25,152 nucleotides of DNA from Polyrhizophydium stewartii (taxonomy: Eukaryota > Chytridiomycota > Chytridiomycetes > Rhizophydiales), in NCBI GenBank assembly GCA_027604665.1, contig JADGIZ010000113.1, forward strand, positions 1-25,152, in the 5' to 3' direction. Made by a program: the position numbers and the translations under genes. A model generated the notes under the pieces. That model was not told the DNA's origin. It did no database searches and saw nothing but the letters and a program-made list of their open reading frames with translations. Numbering within the stretch: the first letter of the stretch is position 1; every line of letters begins with the position of its first letter. Shown here one piece after another: positions 9,555 to 19,820 of this stretch.

Positions 9555-12500
9555 ATGAGCTGGCTGTCGTCGCTCACGTCGGGCGAGGGCGCCGCGGCGC
9601 TGACCAGCCTGGTCAAGCAGGCCGTGTCCTCGGTCGAGAGCAGCATCGACAAGGTGCTTGACATCCAGCCCGCCGCCGGTGGTTCGTGGACGCCTCCGCA
9701 GCGGCTGGCGGCCGAGCAAGCGAGCTGACTCCTCGCGACTGCTTCGGTGTGCGCCGACCCGCCGCTGCCGCCGGCCCACCGCTGCCGACTGCCACAGAGG
9801 ACAAGGCGTCGCTCTCAGGCCTGCTCGAGTTTGGCTCGGGCTTCATCCCCGGGACCGGCGCCGGGCCTGCCAGCGGCTCGCCGTCGGCGTCGCGGCGCAA
9901 GCAGGTCGCCGAACAGCATGCGGCGTCGCAGGCGTCGGTGGTGGCGGCCGCCTCCGCCCAGCCCCCGCCGGCGGGTTCTGCAGCGGCAGCCTTATCGTCG
10001 CCGCAGGCTACAGCCCCGCCTGCGCAAGCGGGCACCGGCTCGCCCGCCGGTGGCCAGCCCGCCAAGCAGGGCGACTTCTTTGCAGACATGCTCGGCGGCA
10101 AGGCGACACCCAATGCGCCTCCAAAGCAAGCAGCCCCTGCGGTGGTGGCGACAACCGGCGAGTCGGCGGCAGCGGCGGACGCAGGCTCGGCCCGCTCCTC
10201 GGCTCCCGCCCCATCATCCCGCAAACGCATCGACGAACTGCTCAGCGGCGTCGTGGCCTCCAAGGCTGCAGCCCCGCCCGCCGCCGTCCCCGCCACCACC
10301 AGGGCGTCCATGGCCACGGCCGCCCAAGAGCCGCCATCCAGCACCCAAAAGCAGCCGGCACCGCTGTCCGTAGCGATGGTCGCGCCTATAGCCGAGGCGC
10401 CTCCGGTGGATGCAGCTTATCGTGCCCAGGAGCCCGCAGTCGAGGCCGGGGCCCAGTCAGAGCCATCGGCGTCACAGGGTGCGGATCCGCAGCCATCCGT
10501 TCCGCTCAAGGCCGAGACCTCTGAGCACGCAGAGTCAGCGGCGCCTGAAGAGCATGCGCATGCAGTCGAGAATCCGACGGCTTTAGAGCCTTTGCCGAAC
10601 GCAGACACTGCCGCCGTGACCGCAGATGATATCACGGATAGAGCGCCTGGCTTGGACGATGGGGCGGAACAGCATGTTGAGCATCCCGCATCGGATCCAG
10701 CGACGGCGCTTGCTGCGTTGCAGGCTGAGCTCATCAGCTTGCACAAGACTCTGAGTCAACGCGAAACGCAGTTGCTGAACGCATCGCAGGAGAACGCGGG
10801 ACTCCTCGACCAGACAACTCAACTCAAGACGCTGCTGGTCGACGCACAGCACAAGCACGCGCAGGACACGATTGCGTTCGAGCACGCCGTCGCCGAGCTC
10901 CGTGCCCGCATCTCAGAGCTCGAGAGCCAGGTGGCTGCGCTGCAAGCCGAGTGCGCCAAGTTGCGGCACGAGAGCGGCGCAAGCTCGCGCGCCGGCGATC
11001 TGTCGCGTGCTCTGGCTGAGAAGGAGGAGAGCATCCGGGGACTGCTTGCAGAAGGTGTGCACCCCGCAAAGGGCTTTCAGGCAAGTCTGGTTGTTGACGC
11101 TCTGCTGGCACCCCTGCATCTCAGGTGAGAATCTCGCCAAGGAGATTCTCAAGGCCAACACCACTGTCAAGAAACTGCGTGCCCGAGAGAGCGAGCTCGA
11201 TAAAGAAGTCAAGGATGCCCAAAAGAAGCTTGAATCAGCCACAGCCGAGATATCTGTGCTCAAAGAAAAGCTCGCCAAAGTCGGCGAATCAGAGCAAAGC
11301 CTGTCGGGTATTTGCTTGCCGCTGCCCATCGATCGCTTCGACAGAGTGCCCCGCTGACAGGCACGGCAACACACTTACGCAGCATCCGTCCAACAACTCA
11401 CGAAGCACAGCGACCAACAAGTGCGGCAGGTTGTGCGACTCGAGAAAGATCTCTCTGCGGCGCGGGACAAGTGCGCCGAGCTGCAGGTCCAGTTCGAGTC
11501 CGTCTCCAAGGAGCTTGAAGCTCTGCGCGAGCAAGACTCAGACGCAAAGATCGCCGCGCAGTCGGAAGCGCTTGAGAAAGAGGTCAGTGATTTCTTCCGG
11601 ACTCGCACACGAAACCTGTTCAGCGGCCCTGTTCTGACGGCCAATGTCGATTGCAAGATGCGTGCAAACCAGGAGGTATACAGCCAACTCGAGCAGGTGC
11701 GGCAACAGGCCGAACAGGTTGAATCGGCGCTTCGCCAAGAGATTTTCGAGCTGCGCGCGAGCTTGCTGCGGTCAGACGAGGATGCTGCGTGGAAAGAAGA
11801 GACCCTCCGCGAGGAAATCCAGGCGATGCAGATGCGCCTCCAAGCCGCAGAGTCCCGCAACGAAGATCTCTCGGTTCTCGGACAGGACACAACCAAACCC
11901 CTCATGCGCCAGATTGACTTGCTGCAGGCGCAGCACAGCAAGGCCCTCAAGGATTGGGAGGCCGCAGAGCGATCGTACGTATCTGCTTTACGGCGGTGCT
12001 GCCGTGCGATGTGTATTCCTAACGCTCCTCTCGCGCCTCCACCAGATTGACGAAGCGCCTCTACGACGCCGAAGCCGAGCGCTCGGCTGCGCTCGAGAAC
12101 GAACGTCTGCTCAAGGAGCGTCTGTCCGAGCTTGTGCGTTGCCCACTCTGCTGCCCAAACGAGGTTTCATTTCGGCCAAAGATTGACGTGCGGACTCTTG
12201 CAGAGCTCGCGTGTTGTTGCATTGGAGACGCAGAACACGCAGGAACGCCAGGACCGCTCGCGCTTGACGGTGGATCTCGAGGTATGCGACTTTGCGGGCT
12301 ACAGCTCGCTCTCGTGATCTAGCCGATGCTGACGCTCTGCGGCATGTCCTCGATCGCGTCCAACTCCAAAGACTGAGCGCGGCCGCGCTGTGTCGCTTGA
12401 AAAGCAACTTCGCGAGCTCAATGCTCGGCTGGGTCAGTCGGCCGACTTACACGCCGCCGAGATGGCTCGTGTGCGGCAAGAAGCCGAGGACCGTCTCGAA

Positions 12501-13290
12501 GCAAAGCTGCAGGAAGAGTCAGCCAATTGGGAGGCACGCCTCAAGACCGAACAGAGGCTGCGTCAGCAGCAGGCCGAGCGGCTGGGGAGCCTGCGGGTCG
12601 ACTCACGCCCGCGACTCTCGGCCACATCGCTTCCCGAGTCGGATGAATCGTCGCCCCCAGATGTAGGGCGGAATGCTATGCTTGCTTGCTCCAGCCGTGG
12701 CTGATTCTTGCTATGCACGCAGAGCGCTTCCTCCTCGACTCGGTTTCCTCCGGGAACAACAAGCGTCATCGCAATTGAGAGGCTGCAGGCGACGATCAAG
12801 CAGAACGAGTCTCAGATTGCATCGCTGCAGTTGCAGCTGCGCATCGCCACGCAGAACCGAGGTGCGTCGCCTGCCTCAGCCTCGCGTGGACAACTGTGAC
12901 CCGAGCTGACAGGTCGGGGCTCAGATGACATGGCGAACGAGCTTGTCCGAATCACCAACGAGTGCGATGAGCTGTGAGAGAAGATGCGTGCAAATCATCT
13001 TCGAACGTATGAAGCTGACTTGCTGTGCACACCACTCCAGCACGGCGCGGGTCGCGCGCGGCGAGCAGGCCGAGCAGCAGTTGCGAGATCTCGAGATGCG
13101 GTGCGCCTTGAAGCCACAACGTGCCGCGCTGCTGATCCCTGTGCTGATACTCGCTTGTCGCAGACACAACACCGCGCTTGAGATGCTCGGCGAGAAGACG
13201 GAGCGTGTTCTTGAGCTGGAAGCAGACATTGACGACATGAAGGCCGCGTTCAAGGCGCAGATTGAGAGTCTGCTTGCAAAGTCGAAATGA
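9555..13290 (+). CDS. TMF1: TMF-family golgin (TATA element modulatory factor / Sgm1-like)
   Basis: Golgi coiled-coil tether of the TMF family, whose members bind Rab6. Twelve exons are read: 9555-9678, 9798-11054, 11125-11307, 11383-11582, 11658-11974, 12046-12133, 12204-12281, 12372-12662, 12723-12861, 12913-12973, 13041-13100, 13164-13290. They total 974 residues. The N-terminus MSWLSSLTS...LVKQAVSSVESSIDKVLDIQ matches the short amphipathic N-terminus of TMF proteins. Residues 42-320 are low-complexity Ala/Pro/Ser. The conserved EKEESIRGLLAEGENL plus NTTVKKLRARE block spans about 447-480. Coiled coils run to about 780. A conserved C-terminal coiled-coil domain (NTALEMLGEKTERVLELEAD) closes the protein. 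Exon phases are consistent throughout. The acceptors of exons 2, 5 and 8 are the least certain. It sits 75 bases after DRC10. Confidence 0.9.
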
Positions 13291-13380
13291 ATATGGCGCT
13301 GTGCACAAGCACGGACGGCGGCCCGACGCAGCCGTCTGTCAGAGAGACCGGCATTCCAAGCGACTTTGCCGACATCTCCA

Positions 13381-15543
13381 ATGCTCCGGTCCCCCTCCCT
13401 TGCGCTGCGGACGCGCCTGCCGCATGCGCGGGGACTCGCGGTGAGAGCCGCTGCCGGGGTGGCCGCGTCTGTTCCCTGTACAGCGGGCCACGCTGGGCCT
13501 CGTGCGGCGCGGGCCAGCGCTGCCTGGGCGCTGCGGGCCGGCCGATAAGGGCCGCGGGGGTGCGCTCGCTGCTGGCGTGTGAAAGGTCTGCTGACGGCGG
13601 CCATGTGGCTCTCGCCGACACACGCCGGTGCCGCCCGCGCTCGGCCGCCGTCTCGCGCCGTCGCACGCCGCTGCGCCTGGCGTGCCTGTGCTGGCCGTGG
13701 CATGCGGCGCCCGGCTGGCAGACGTCGGTGGCCGCAGCGCGCGACATCCGCAACGCAGCCATCGTCTTTCCCGGTCAAGGCTCGCAGGTGTGCATCGAGA
13801 TGGTCGGCTCGCGACGGAGCCGGCAGCCTATGCCCTCTGTCGCCCAGAGACCAACGCCGGCCGCCAGCCGCTGTGTGCCAATGGCCGCATGGCTGATGTG
13901 CCGTGTGCCGGCTGACCCAAGGCATGCCCGCTGCGCCTCCCGCCGCTCGCTCGTCGCCCCGCCGCCCCGATCGTGAGCCAAGCACGTTGGTGGGTCTCTG
14001 CCTCCCGCCGCGGCCGAGGATGCACTCCGCCGCCACCGCCCGGCCGCACCCTGTGCCTGGCGCTCACCTCGGCTGCGCGCAGGCATGGGCGCCGACATCT
14101 ACAGAGACTTTCCGGCTGCACGCGACGTGATCGACGAATGCAACGACATTGTCGGCGGCGGCCTGCGCGAGCTCATGTTCGATGGTCCGCAGAAGCAGCT
14201 GACCTCGACCATCAATGCGCAACCGGGTGCGCCTCGCCAAGCTCTGCGCGAATACACGCCACACCGGGCTGACCTCTGTCTGTAGCGATCCTTTGCCACT
14301 CGATCGCGATCCTGCGAGTCCTCGAGGTGCGCCATGCCCGTGATGCTGCGGGCTGAGCCAAGCCAGGCCTGACAGTGCGACTGCGACTGCAGCAAAACTT
14401 TGACTTTAACATCAAGTCATGCACATATGCGCTCGGCCATAGTCTGGGAGAATAGTGCGTCTTGTCAGGCGGCCGACGCTGCACAATGATGATGCTCACC
14501 CTTGCACACGATTATGTAGCTCCGCGCTTGTTGCGACTGGCGCGCTCAAGTGAGTGACTCGCATGGCGATATGTGATCCTGGCCTCGCTGAATTGCACGC
14601 TGACGGCTGCAACAACAGACTCGAAGATGCCATGAGGCTGGTGGTGCGTCTGAACATGCTTGGTGAAGGCCTGCGGCGAGAAGCTGACGAGTGACACCCG
14701 AGCAGCGCCTGCGCGGCCAGTCGATGCAATCAAGCGTGACCAACAAGGAGACCATCATGCGTGCGCTTGTCGTAACGGGCGATCACCTGGAGGACATTGA
14801 GCAGACGATGCAGCGAATCCAGCGATCTCTGCCGGAGGGCGAGGTTGCCGAGATCGCCAACATCAACAGCCGCACCCAGGTCGGTGCGACAGCCAAGTGT
14901 GCTCTTGCTGCCGAAGCTGACGACCACGCCGCACCACCAACGCAGATTGTTCTCAGCGGCACCGTCAAGGGCGTCGAATACGCCGCATCGATTGTGCACA
15001 CCAAGGGCTTTGCGGGCCGCTCGCTTCCGCTGCCTGTCTCTGCGCCGTTCCACTGCAGCCTGATGGCTCCGGCGGCCGAAGTCATGGGTCCTGCACTCGA
15101 GGCTGTCCAGTTCTCGCAGCCAGCGATTGACGTTGTGTCCAATGTCACTGGCCGTCCAGTGCGTGACCACATATCTGGGCGAGACTGCTCTGTTCCGATG
15201 CGCGTGGCTGACGGCGCTGTCGGTGTTTGCTGCGCAGTTCAAAAGCGCGGCCGAAATCGGCCCTCTGCTCAAACGGCAGATTGTCGAGACGGTGCAATGG
15301 GAGCGCTCGCTGCGTTACGCAAAAGAGGACTTTGTTTTTGACTGGATTGTTGTCGGTCCGTCGCGCGTGCTGTCCAACCTGCTGCGTAAAGAGTTCCCGC
15401 ATGATGTGATCAGGTTGGTTGCATCTCACTTTACTTGCAGTGCGACCAGAAACTCTCCGCCGCTGACACACTCCCACTTGGCGGACGCCAATACAAGGCC
15501 TCTGTCGACGTCGAGCGAGCTCAGCGCCTGGCGGCCACAATAA
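13381..15543 (+). CDS. MCT1: Mitochondrial malonyl-CoA:ACP transacylase (MCAT/FabD family)
   Basis: Transfers malonyl from CoA to acyl carrier protein in mitochondrial type II fatty-acid synthesis, the route to lipoate. Exons read: 13381-13440, 13722-13787, 14083-14226, 14286-14326, 14393-14454, 14520-14549, 14619-14643, 14706-14879, 14946-15158, 15238-15413 and probably 15498-15543; about 345 residues. The N-terminus MLRSPSLALRTRLPHARG is an Arg-rich, acid-free helix, a good mitochondrial presequence. Family motifs follow in order: IVFPGQGSQ, NAQPAILCHS, GHSLGEY with the nucleophilic Ser codon at 14441, RLRGQSMQ, NINS...QIVLSG, and SAPFHCSLM with the catalytic His codon at 15051. The 281-base first intron may hide a small exon. 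The junction between the GQGSQ exon and the GMGADIY exon is out of phase by canonical splicing. The last intron (15414-15497) is stop-free and might be retained. Confidence 0.88.
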
Positions 15544-15544
15544 A
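15539..15544 (+). terminator. AATAAA overlapping the MCT1 stop codon
   Basis: A perfect AATAAA hexamer spans the TAA stop (15541-15543) of the transacylase gene. If used for polyadenylation, cleavage 10-30 bases later would fall inside the 3' coding end of the converging MAD2 gene. Confidence 0.55.
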
Positions 15545-15558
15545 GCCACCCTTGCTGT

Positions 15559-16397
15559 TCAGCAAGCGTCCTGGTCGAGGCGGTATGCGACCAAGCCCTC
15601 GACGTGGTGCACGGTTGTGTTGAACGAGCGCAGCCTGACCTGCTCCGCATTCCGCGCAATCATGCGCGGGTCCGAGTCGACCCATGTGGCGGGCACCTCG
15701 GCGTCCTTGTCGGTATAGACAAGGATGTTGAACGTGCATGGGTCGTTGAGCATGGGCAGGAATGAGACGCTGGCCGTGATCTGGCGCATGATCGCCGCAA
15801 TCTCGGCTTGGATCTCCTTCTCGGTCTTGGTCGGCTCGCCCTGATCGGCAGCGACGGCGGCCGCCGATGCCTTGGACAGCGACGCCTTGGCCACGGGAAT
15901 GTTGGCGACGGAGCTGTCGAGGTTCACGTCAAACTGCCAGCGCTCGAGCACCTCGCCCGTCGTCTTTGACGAGATCACCATGACGAGCTTCTTGATGGAC
16001 TTGGCCGCGATCCATGCTGGACGCGGACGGCCGGTCAGAGCAGGGCGGGCTGGGCAGTCGCGCGCGGGCGGGGCTCTCACCCTGGAGCTGGCCGAAGATC
16101 TGGTCGAGATACGCCTTGAGCCCGTCGTCCGTCGTTGTCAGCAGCGACAAGTTGTACTTGCGCACGTTGCCGAACGCTGCGGCCCCGGCAGTCAGCGCCA
16201 GCGTCCGCTCATGGCGCGGGTCGGCCGGTCGCACCTTCGGGCGGGTACACGCCGCGCTGGAACAGGATGTTGTTGATGGCGAACTGGAAGAACTCGAGCA
16301 CTATTGATACAGAGCCCGCGAGCGTGATGCTCTTGCCCTTGGCCGCGCCTTGGGTCCCTGTGCCGACGGCGCCCGCGGTCTGTGCCGTCGCAAGCAT
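15559..16397 (-). CDS. MAD2: MAD2 spindle assembly checkpoint protein (HORMA domain)
   Basis: HORMA protein that binds Mad1 at unattached kinetochores and sequesters Cdc20 to delay anaphase. Three exons are read on the minus strand: 16397-16235, 16176-16081 and 16016-15559, both introns phase 1 with CTGAC branch sites. They give 238 residues against about 205 in animals. The extra length is an N-terminal Ala/Gly/Thr-rich leader and an insert after the WQFDVNLD segment (an Ala-rich loop, with many Lys/Ser). Diagnostic blocks are SITLAGSVSIVLEFFQFAIN, ILFQRGVYPPEAF, EVLERWQFD, MRQITASVSFLPMLN, LVYTDKDAEVP and the safety-belt end EQVRLRSFNTTVHHVEGLVA. The start is the first in-frame Met before the core. 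Its stop is 15 bases from the MCT1 stop, and it diverges from MCM7. Confidence 0.95.
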
Positions 16398-16632
16398 GTC
16401 CGAAGGCGAACCGGCATCGCGGACATCACAGAGAGCATCACTAGTGCAGAAACCCGCGCAACATGTACCCGAGACACCGTGCCTTGGGGCTCTGTGCGAG
16501 CGCGCAGACGGCCTGCCGGCGTCGCGGCGGCGGTTGGTTGGCCGGTTTGGGGCGTGCGGCCCGGCGATCGCCCGCTGGCGACCCAAATCGCGCCAGGCGG
16601 CCTCGCGGCGTCTTCGCCCATTTTCGGACGCA
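16398..16632. promoter_or_regulatory. Shared divergent promoter region, MAD2/MCM7
   Basis: These 235 bases lie between the MAD2 and MCM7 start codons and must drive both genes. The DNA is very GC-rich without an obvious TATA box. An E2F-like half site (GGCGCGATTT on the minus strand, 16585-16594) is present but imperfect. Joint cell-cycle control is an inference from the two gene products. Confidence 0.5.
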
Positions 16633-19600
16633 ATGGCGCTTGCGACGCACTATGTGGACGTGGACTACGAGCAAGAGAAGGGTGCGCCGCGCTCGCGAAC
16701 CCTCGCCGTGCCACGCAGCACGCATGCGGAAGCGCCAGTCGCCGCACTCCCGCGCATAGCACCCGCGACTGCCTGCGCGCCGTCCTGGCCGGCCCTGACC
16801 CCGCGCGCTCGCCCGCCGCGCAGTCAAGATCCACCAGTTCTTGACCAAGTTCACTGCGCGGATCGACCGGCCGGGCACCCCCCGTCGCGGCGTCTCGCGC
16901 ACAACAACCCACACAAAATACCTCGACTTCCTGGTGGGCTCCGTGCCTCTGCCCGCCGCGACTGCCCTCTCAGCGTCCCGTGCGGCCCAGCTGACGCCTG
17001 CGCCAACTCGCTTCGTCCGGACACGTCCGGACAGAAATTCGTCTCTGATCGCGAGCTCGACACGCTCGAGATCGACCTGGACGACCTGGACAAGGTGCGC
17101 CGCGCCTTGCTGCTGCTGCCGGCACGGTCGGACGTTCACTAACGCCCGTGCATCTCACGCCGCGCAGTTTGGCGCCGAGGACATGGTCGAGCGCATTGAG
17201 CAGAACACCAAGCGCTACCTCAACCTGTTCTACGACGTCGTCGACGAGCTGCTGCCCGAGCCGACGACCGCGGTGAGCGCCAAGATCCGCTGGCTTTCAT
17301 CAACTCACATGCTCGCGCTTCTATTTGCTGACCCGGAGTCCGTGCGCCTTTATCTGGCCGCGATAGCCCAACGACGCGAGCGACCCGCTCGAGGTGCTCA
17401 TTTACCAGCGCAGGCAGCGAGACGCAACTGAGGATAACCAAAACATGCGAATGGACGGGGCTGCCGACCCAGCCATCACGCCTGCTCCAAAGTTCCCCGC
17501 TGCGCTGACGCGCCGATAGTAAGATACCTGCCGGCCGCGACAAAGATTGCCGTCCCTGCGCTGACCCACGGCCCCGCCTGCGCTCGTGAATGCGATGTCG
17601 CGGCGGACAGCACGCTGCGCTTCAAACCCCGTGGCAAAAACACAACCGGCCAGTCGGTGCGCGACATCCGCGCCGATGCTGTCGGCAAGCTTGTGTGTGT
17701 CAAGGGCATGGTCACGCGCATCAGCAACGTCAAGCCGCTCGCGACTGTCATCACATACAGCTGCGACAGCTGTGGACACGAGATCTTCCAGGAAGTCGTG
17801 TCGGAGAGCGTCGCACCGCTGCTCGTGTGCACGAGCCCCGTGTGCCTCAAGAACAATGTCAAGGGCACGCTGCACATGCAGACGCGCGCGTGCAAGTTCC
17901 TCAAGTTCCAGGAAGTCAAGCTCCAAGAGCTTGTGAGCGCCTTTATTGCAGCCCTCATGGCGTGGCTGATGGTTCTCGAGTGACCGCTGACGCGGCATCT
18001 TCATCCCGTTGCCAGACGGAGCAAGTGCCTATTGGCCACATTCCCCGCTCCATGACGGTGTACCTCACCGAGGGCCTCACGCGCGCCGTCAGCCCTGGTC
18101 AGGTTGTGTACATATCGGGCGTCATCATGCCCGTGCCGTACACGGGCTTCCGCGCCATGCGCGCGGGCCTGATCACAGACACGTACCTGGATGCGCACCA
18201 CATCCGCCACGTCAAGCAGCAGTACTCGGACATGGTTCCCAGCGCGGAGCTGCGCCGCCAGTTCCTCGACCTCTCGAGCCAATCGGGTGTCTACATGCGA
18301 CTTGCGCAGAGCATTGCACCCGAGATCTACGGCCATGAGGACATCAAGAAGGCGCTGCTGCTGCTGCTCGTCGGCGGTGTGACCAAGGAGACGCCCGATG
18401 GCATGAAGATCCGCGGCGACCTCAACATGTGTCTGATGGGTGACCCCGGCGTTGCCAAGAGTCAGCTGCTCAAGTACATCTCCAAGCTCGCGCCGCGCGG
18501 CGTCTACACCACCGGCCGCGGCTCGTCGGGCGTCGGTCTCACCGCAAGCGTCATGCGCGATCCCGTCACGGACGAGATGGTGCTCGAAGGCGGCGCGCTT
18601 GTCCTCGCTGACAATGGCGTGGCGTGCATTGACGAGTTTGACAAGATGGACGACAGCGACCGCACGGCAATCCACGAGGTCATGGAGCAGCAGACCATCA
18701 GCATCAGCAAGGCGGGCATCACGACGACGCTCAATGCGCGCACGTCGATTCTGGCGGCCGCCAACCCGCAGTACGGCCGCTATAACCCGCGCATGAAGCC
18801 GACAGACAACATCAACCTGCCGGCCGCGCTTCTGAGTCGCTTCGACCTGCTTTTCCTGCTGCTCGACAAGCCGTCGCTCGACGACGACCTTAGGTGCGCT
18901 TGATGATTTCTCTGCTCAAGCTCGGTGCGCTTTTGTTGACTAGCTCTGGCGGACGACGCTCTACCAGGCTCGCCCAACACGTTACGCACGTGCACATGGC
19001 CATGGCGCACCCGCAGCTCACCAATGACATCGAGCCCATTGACTTGAATCTGCTGCGGTACTATGTCAGTGTTGCGCGCCAGGTCACGCCGACCGTGCCC
19101 ACGGCCGTCGGAGACTATTTGGTCGACAAGTATGTCAAGATGCGCAGCAATGCCAACGACACGGCCGACTTCCAGTACACGTGCGCGCGCACGCTCCTGA
19201 GCGTGATGCGCCTGGCGACTGCTGTGGTGCGTTCCTGCTCGCGACGGCTGTTGCCTGTGAAGACGAGCTGCCATGCCGCGAGCGGCGGCGGCTGACAGTC
19301 TTGCTGTGGCGCCAGGCTCGGCTGCGTTTCTCGCAAGAGTGCGAGATCAGCGACGTGGACGAGGCGCTGCGTCTGATCGAGGTCAGCAAAGCCAGCCTGA
19401 TCGAGCGCGAGCAGATCCGTCCCAGGTATGGCATCCGGTGATGAGGCATCAACTTGGCGCTGCGTGCTCGAATGACTCTGCTGACGTGATCGCCTTGCAG
19501 GGACCCAATTTCGACCATCTTTGAGCTCATCAAGGACATGTGCACGCAGGCCAACGGCTCGCTGATTCCCGAGATTGGTCTGGCCGAAGTGCGCGAGCGC

Positions 19601-19738
19601 ATCATCAGCCGCGGCTTCAGCGAGGAGCAGCTGCAAGAATGCATCAGCGTCTACCGCGACGACGACGTCTGGGTGACGGTCAACAACAACAAGCTGCGCT
19701 GGATCCGCATCGACGACGATGACGACGATGACCTGTAA
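16633..19738 (+). CDS. MCM7: DNA replication licensing factor MCM7 (helicase subunit)
   Basis: AAA+ ATPase subunit of the MCM2-7 replicative helicase. Ten exons are read: 16633-16681, 16824-16933, 17035-17094, 17168-17272, 17367-17518, 17611-17932, 18016-18893, 18968-19226, 19316-19425, 19501-19738. They give 760 residues. The N-terminal domain has a zinc finger with Cys 210, 213, 232 and 237. The catalytic core has Walker A (GDPGVAKS, about 408-415), Walker B (CIDEFDK, D472/E473), a conserved [15 protein letters not shown] hairpin block and the arginine finger SRFD (R541). MCM7 rather than other MCMs is shown by [29 protein letters not shown] and [10 protein letters not shown]. The protein ends in an acidic Asp7 tail (DDDDDDDL). 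The variable region in exon 2 (residues 25-50) is weakly conserved, so its boundaries are less certain. All other exon joins agree in phase. Confidence 0.95.
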
Positions 19739-19820
19739 GCAGAGCACAAGGCGTGCGGCGTCTTGGTTCTGTCTGGCGGAATGAACGCATTCGCATTCGC
19801 CAGCGTGCATTTGAGTTTGG

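Noticed and set aside
9476..9661. Open frame starting at the DRC10 stop region
   Set aside because: It is out of frame with the recognised TMF N-terminus at 9555 and resembles no protein.
13287..13760. Unspliced open frame running from an ATG overlapping the TMF stop into the MCT1 GQGSQ exon
   Set aside because: It lacks a mitochondrial presequence and is rich in Cys/Arg/Gly. The ATG at 13381 in another frame gives a good presequence and a phase-0 GTGAGA donor that joins correctly.
15435..15623. Alternative C-terminal exon for MCT1 in another frame, running into MAD2
   Set aside because: It would need a 27-base intron or a phase mismatch and would overlap MAD2 coding sequence. The in-phase ending at 15543 is simpler.
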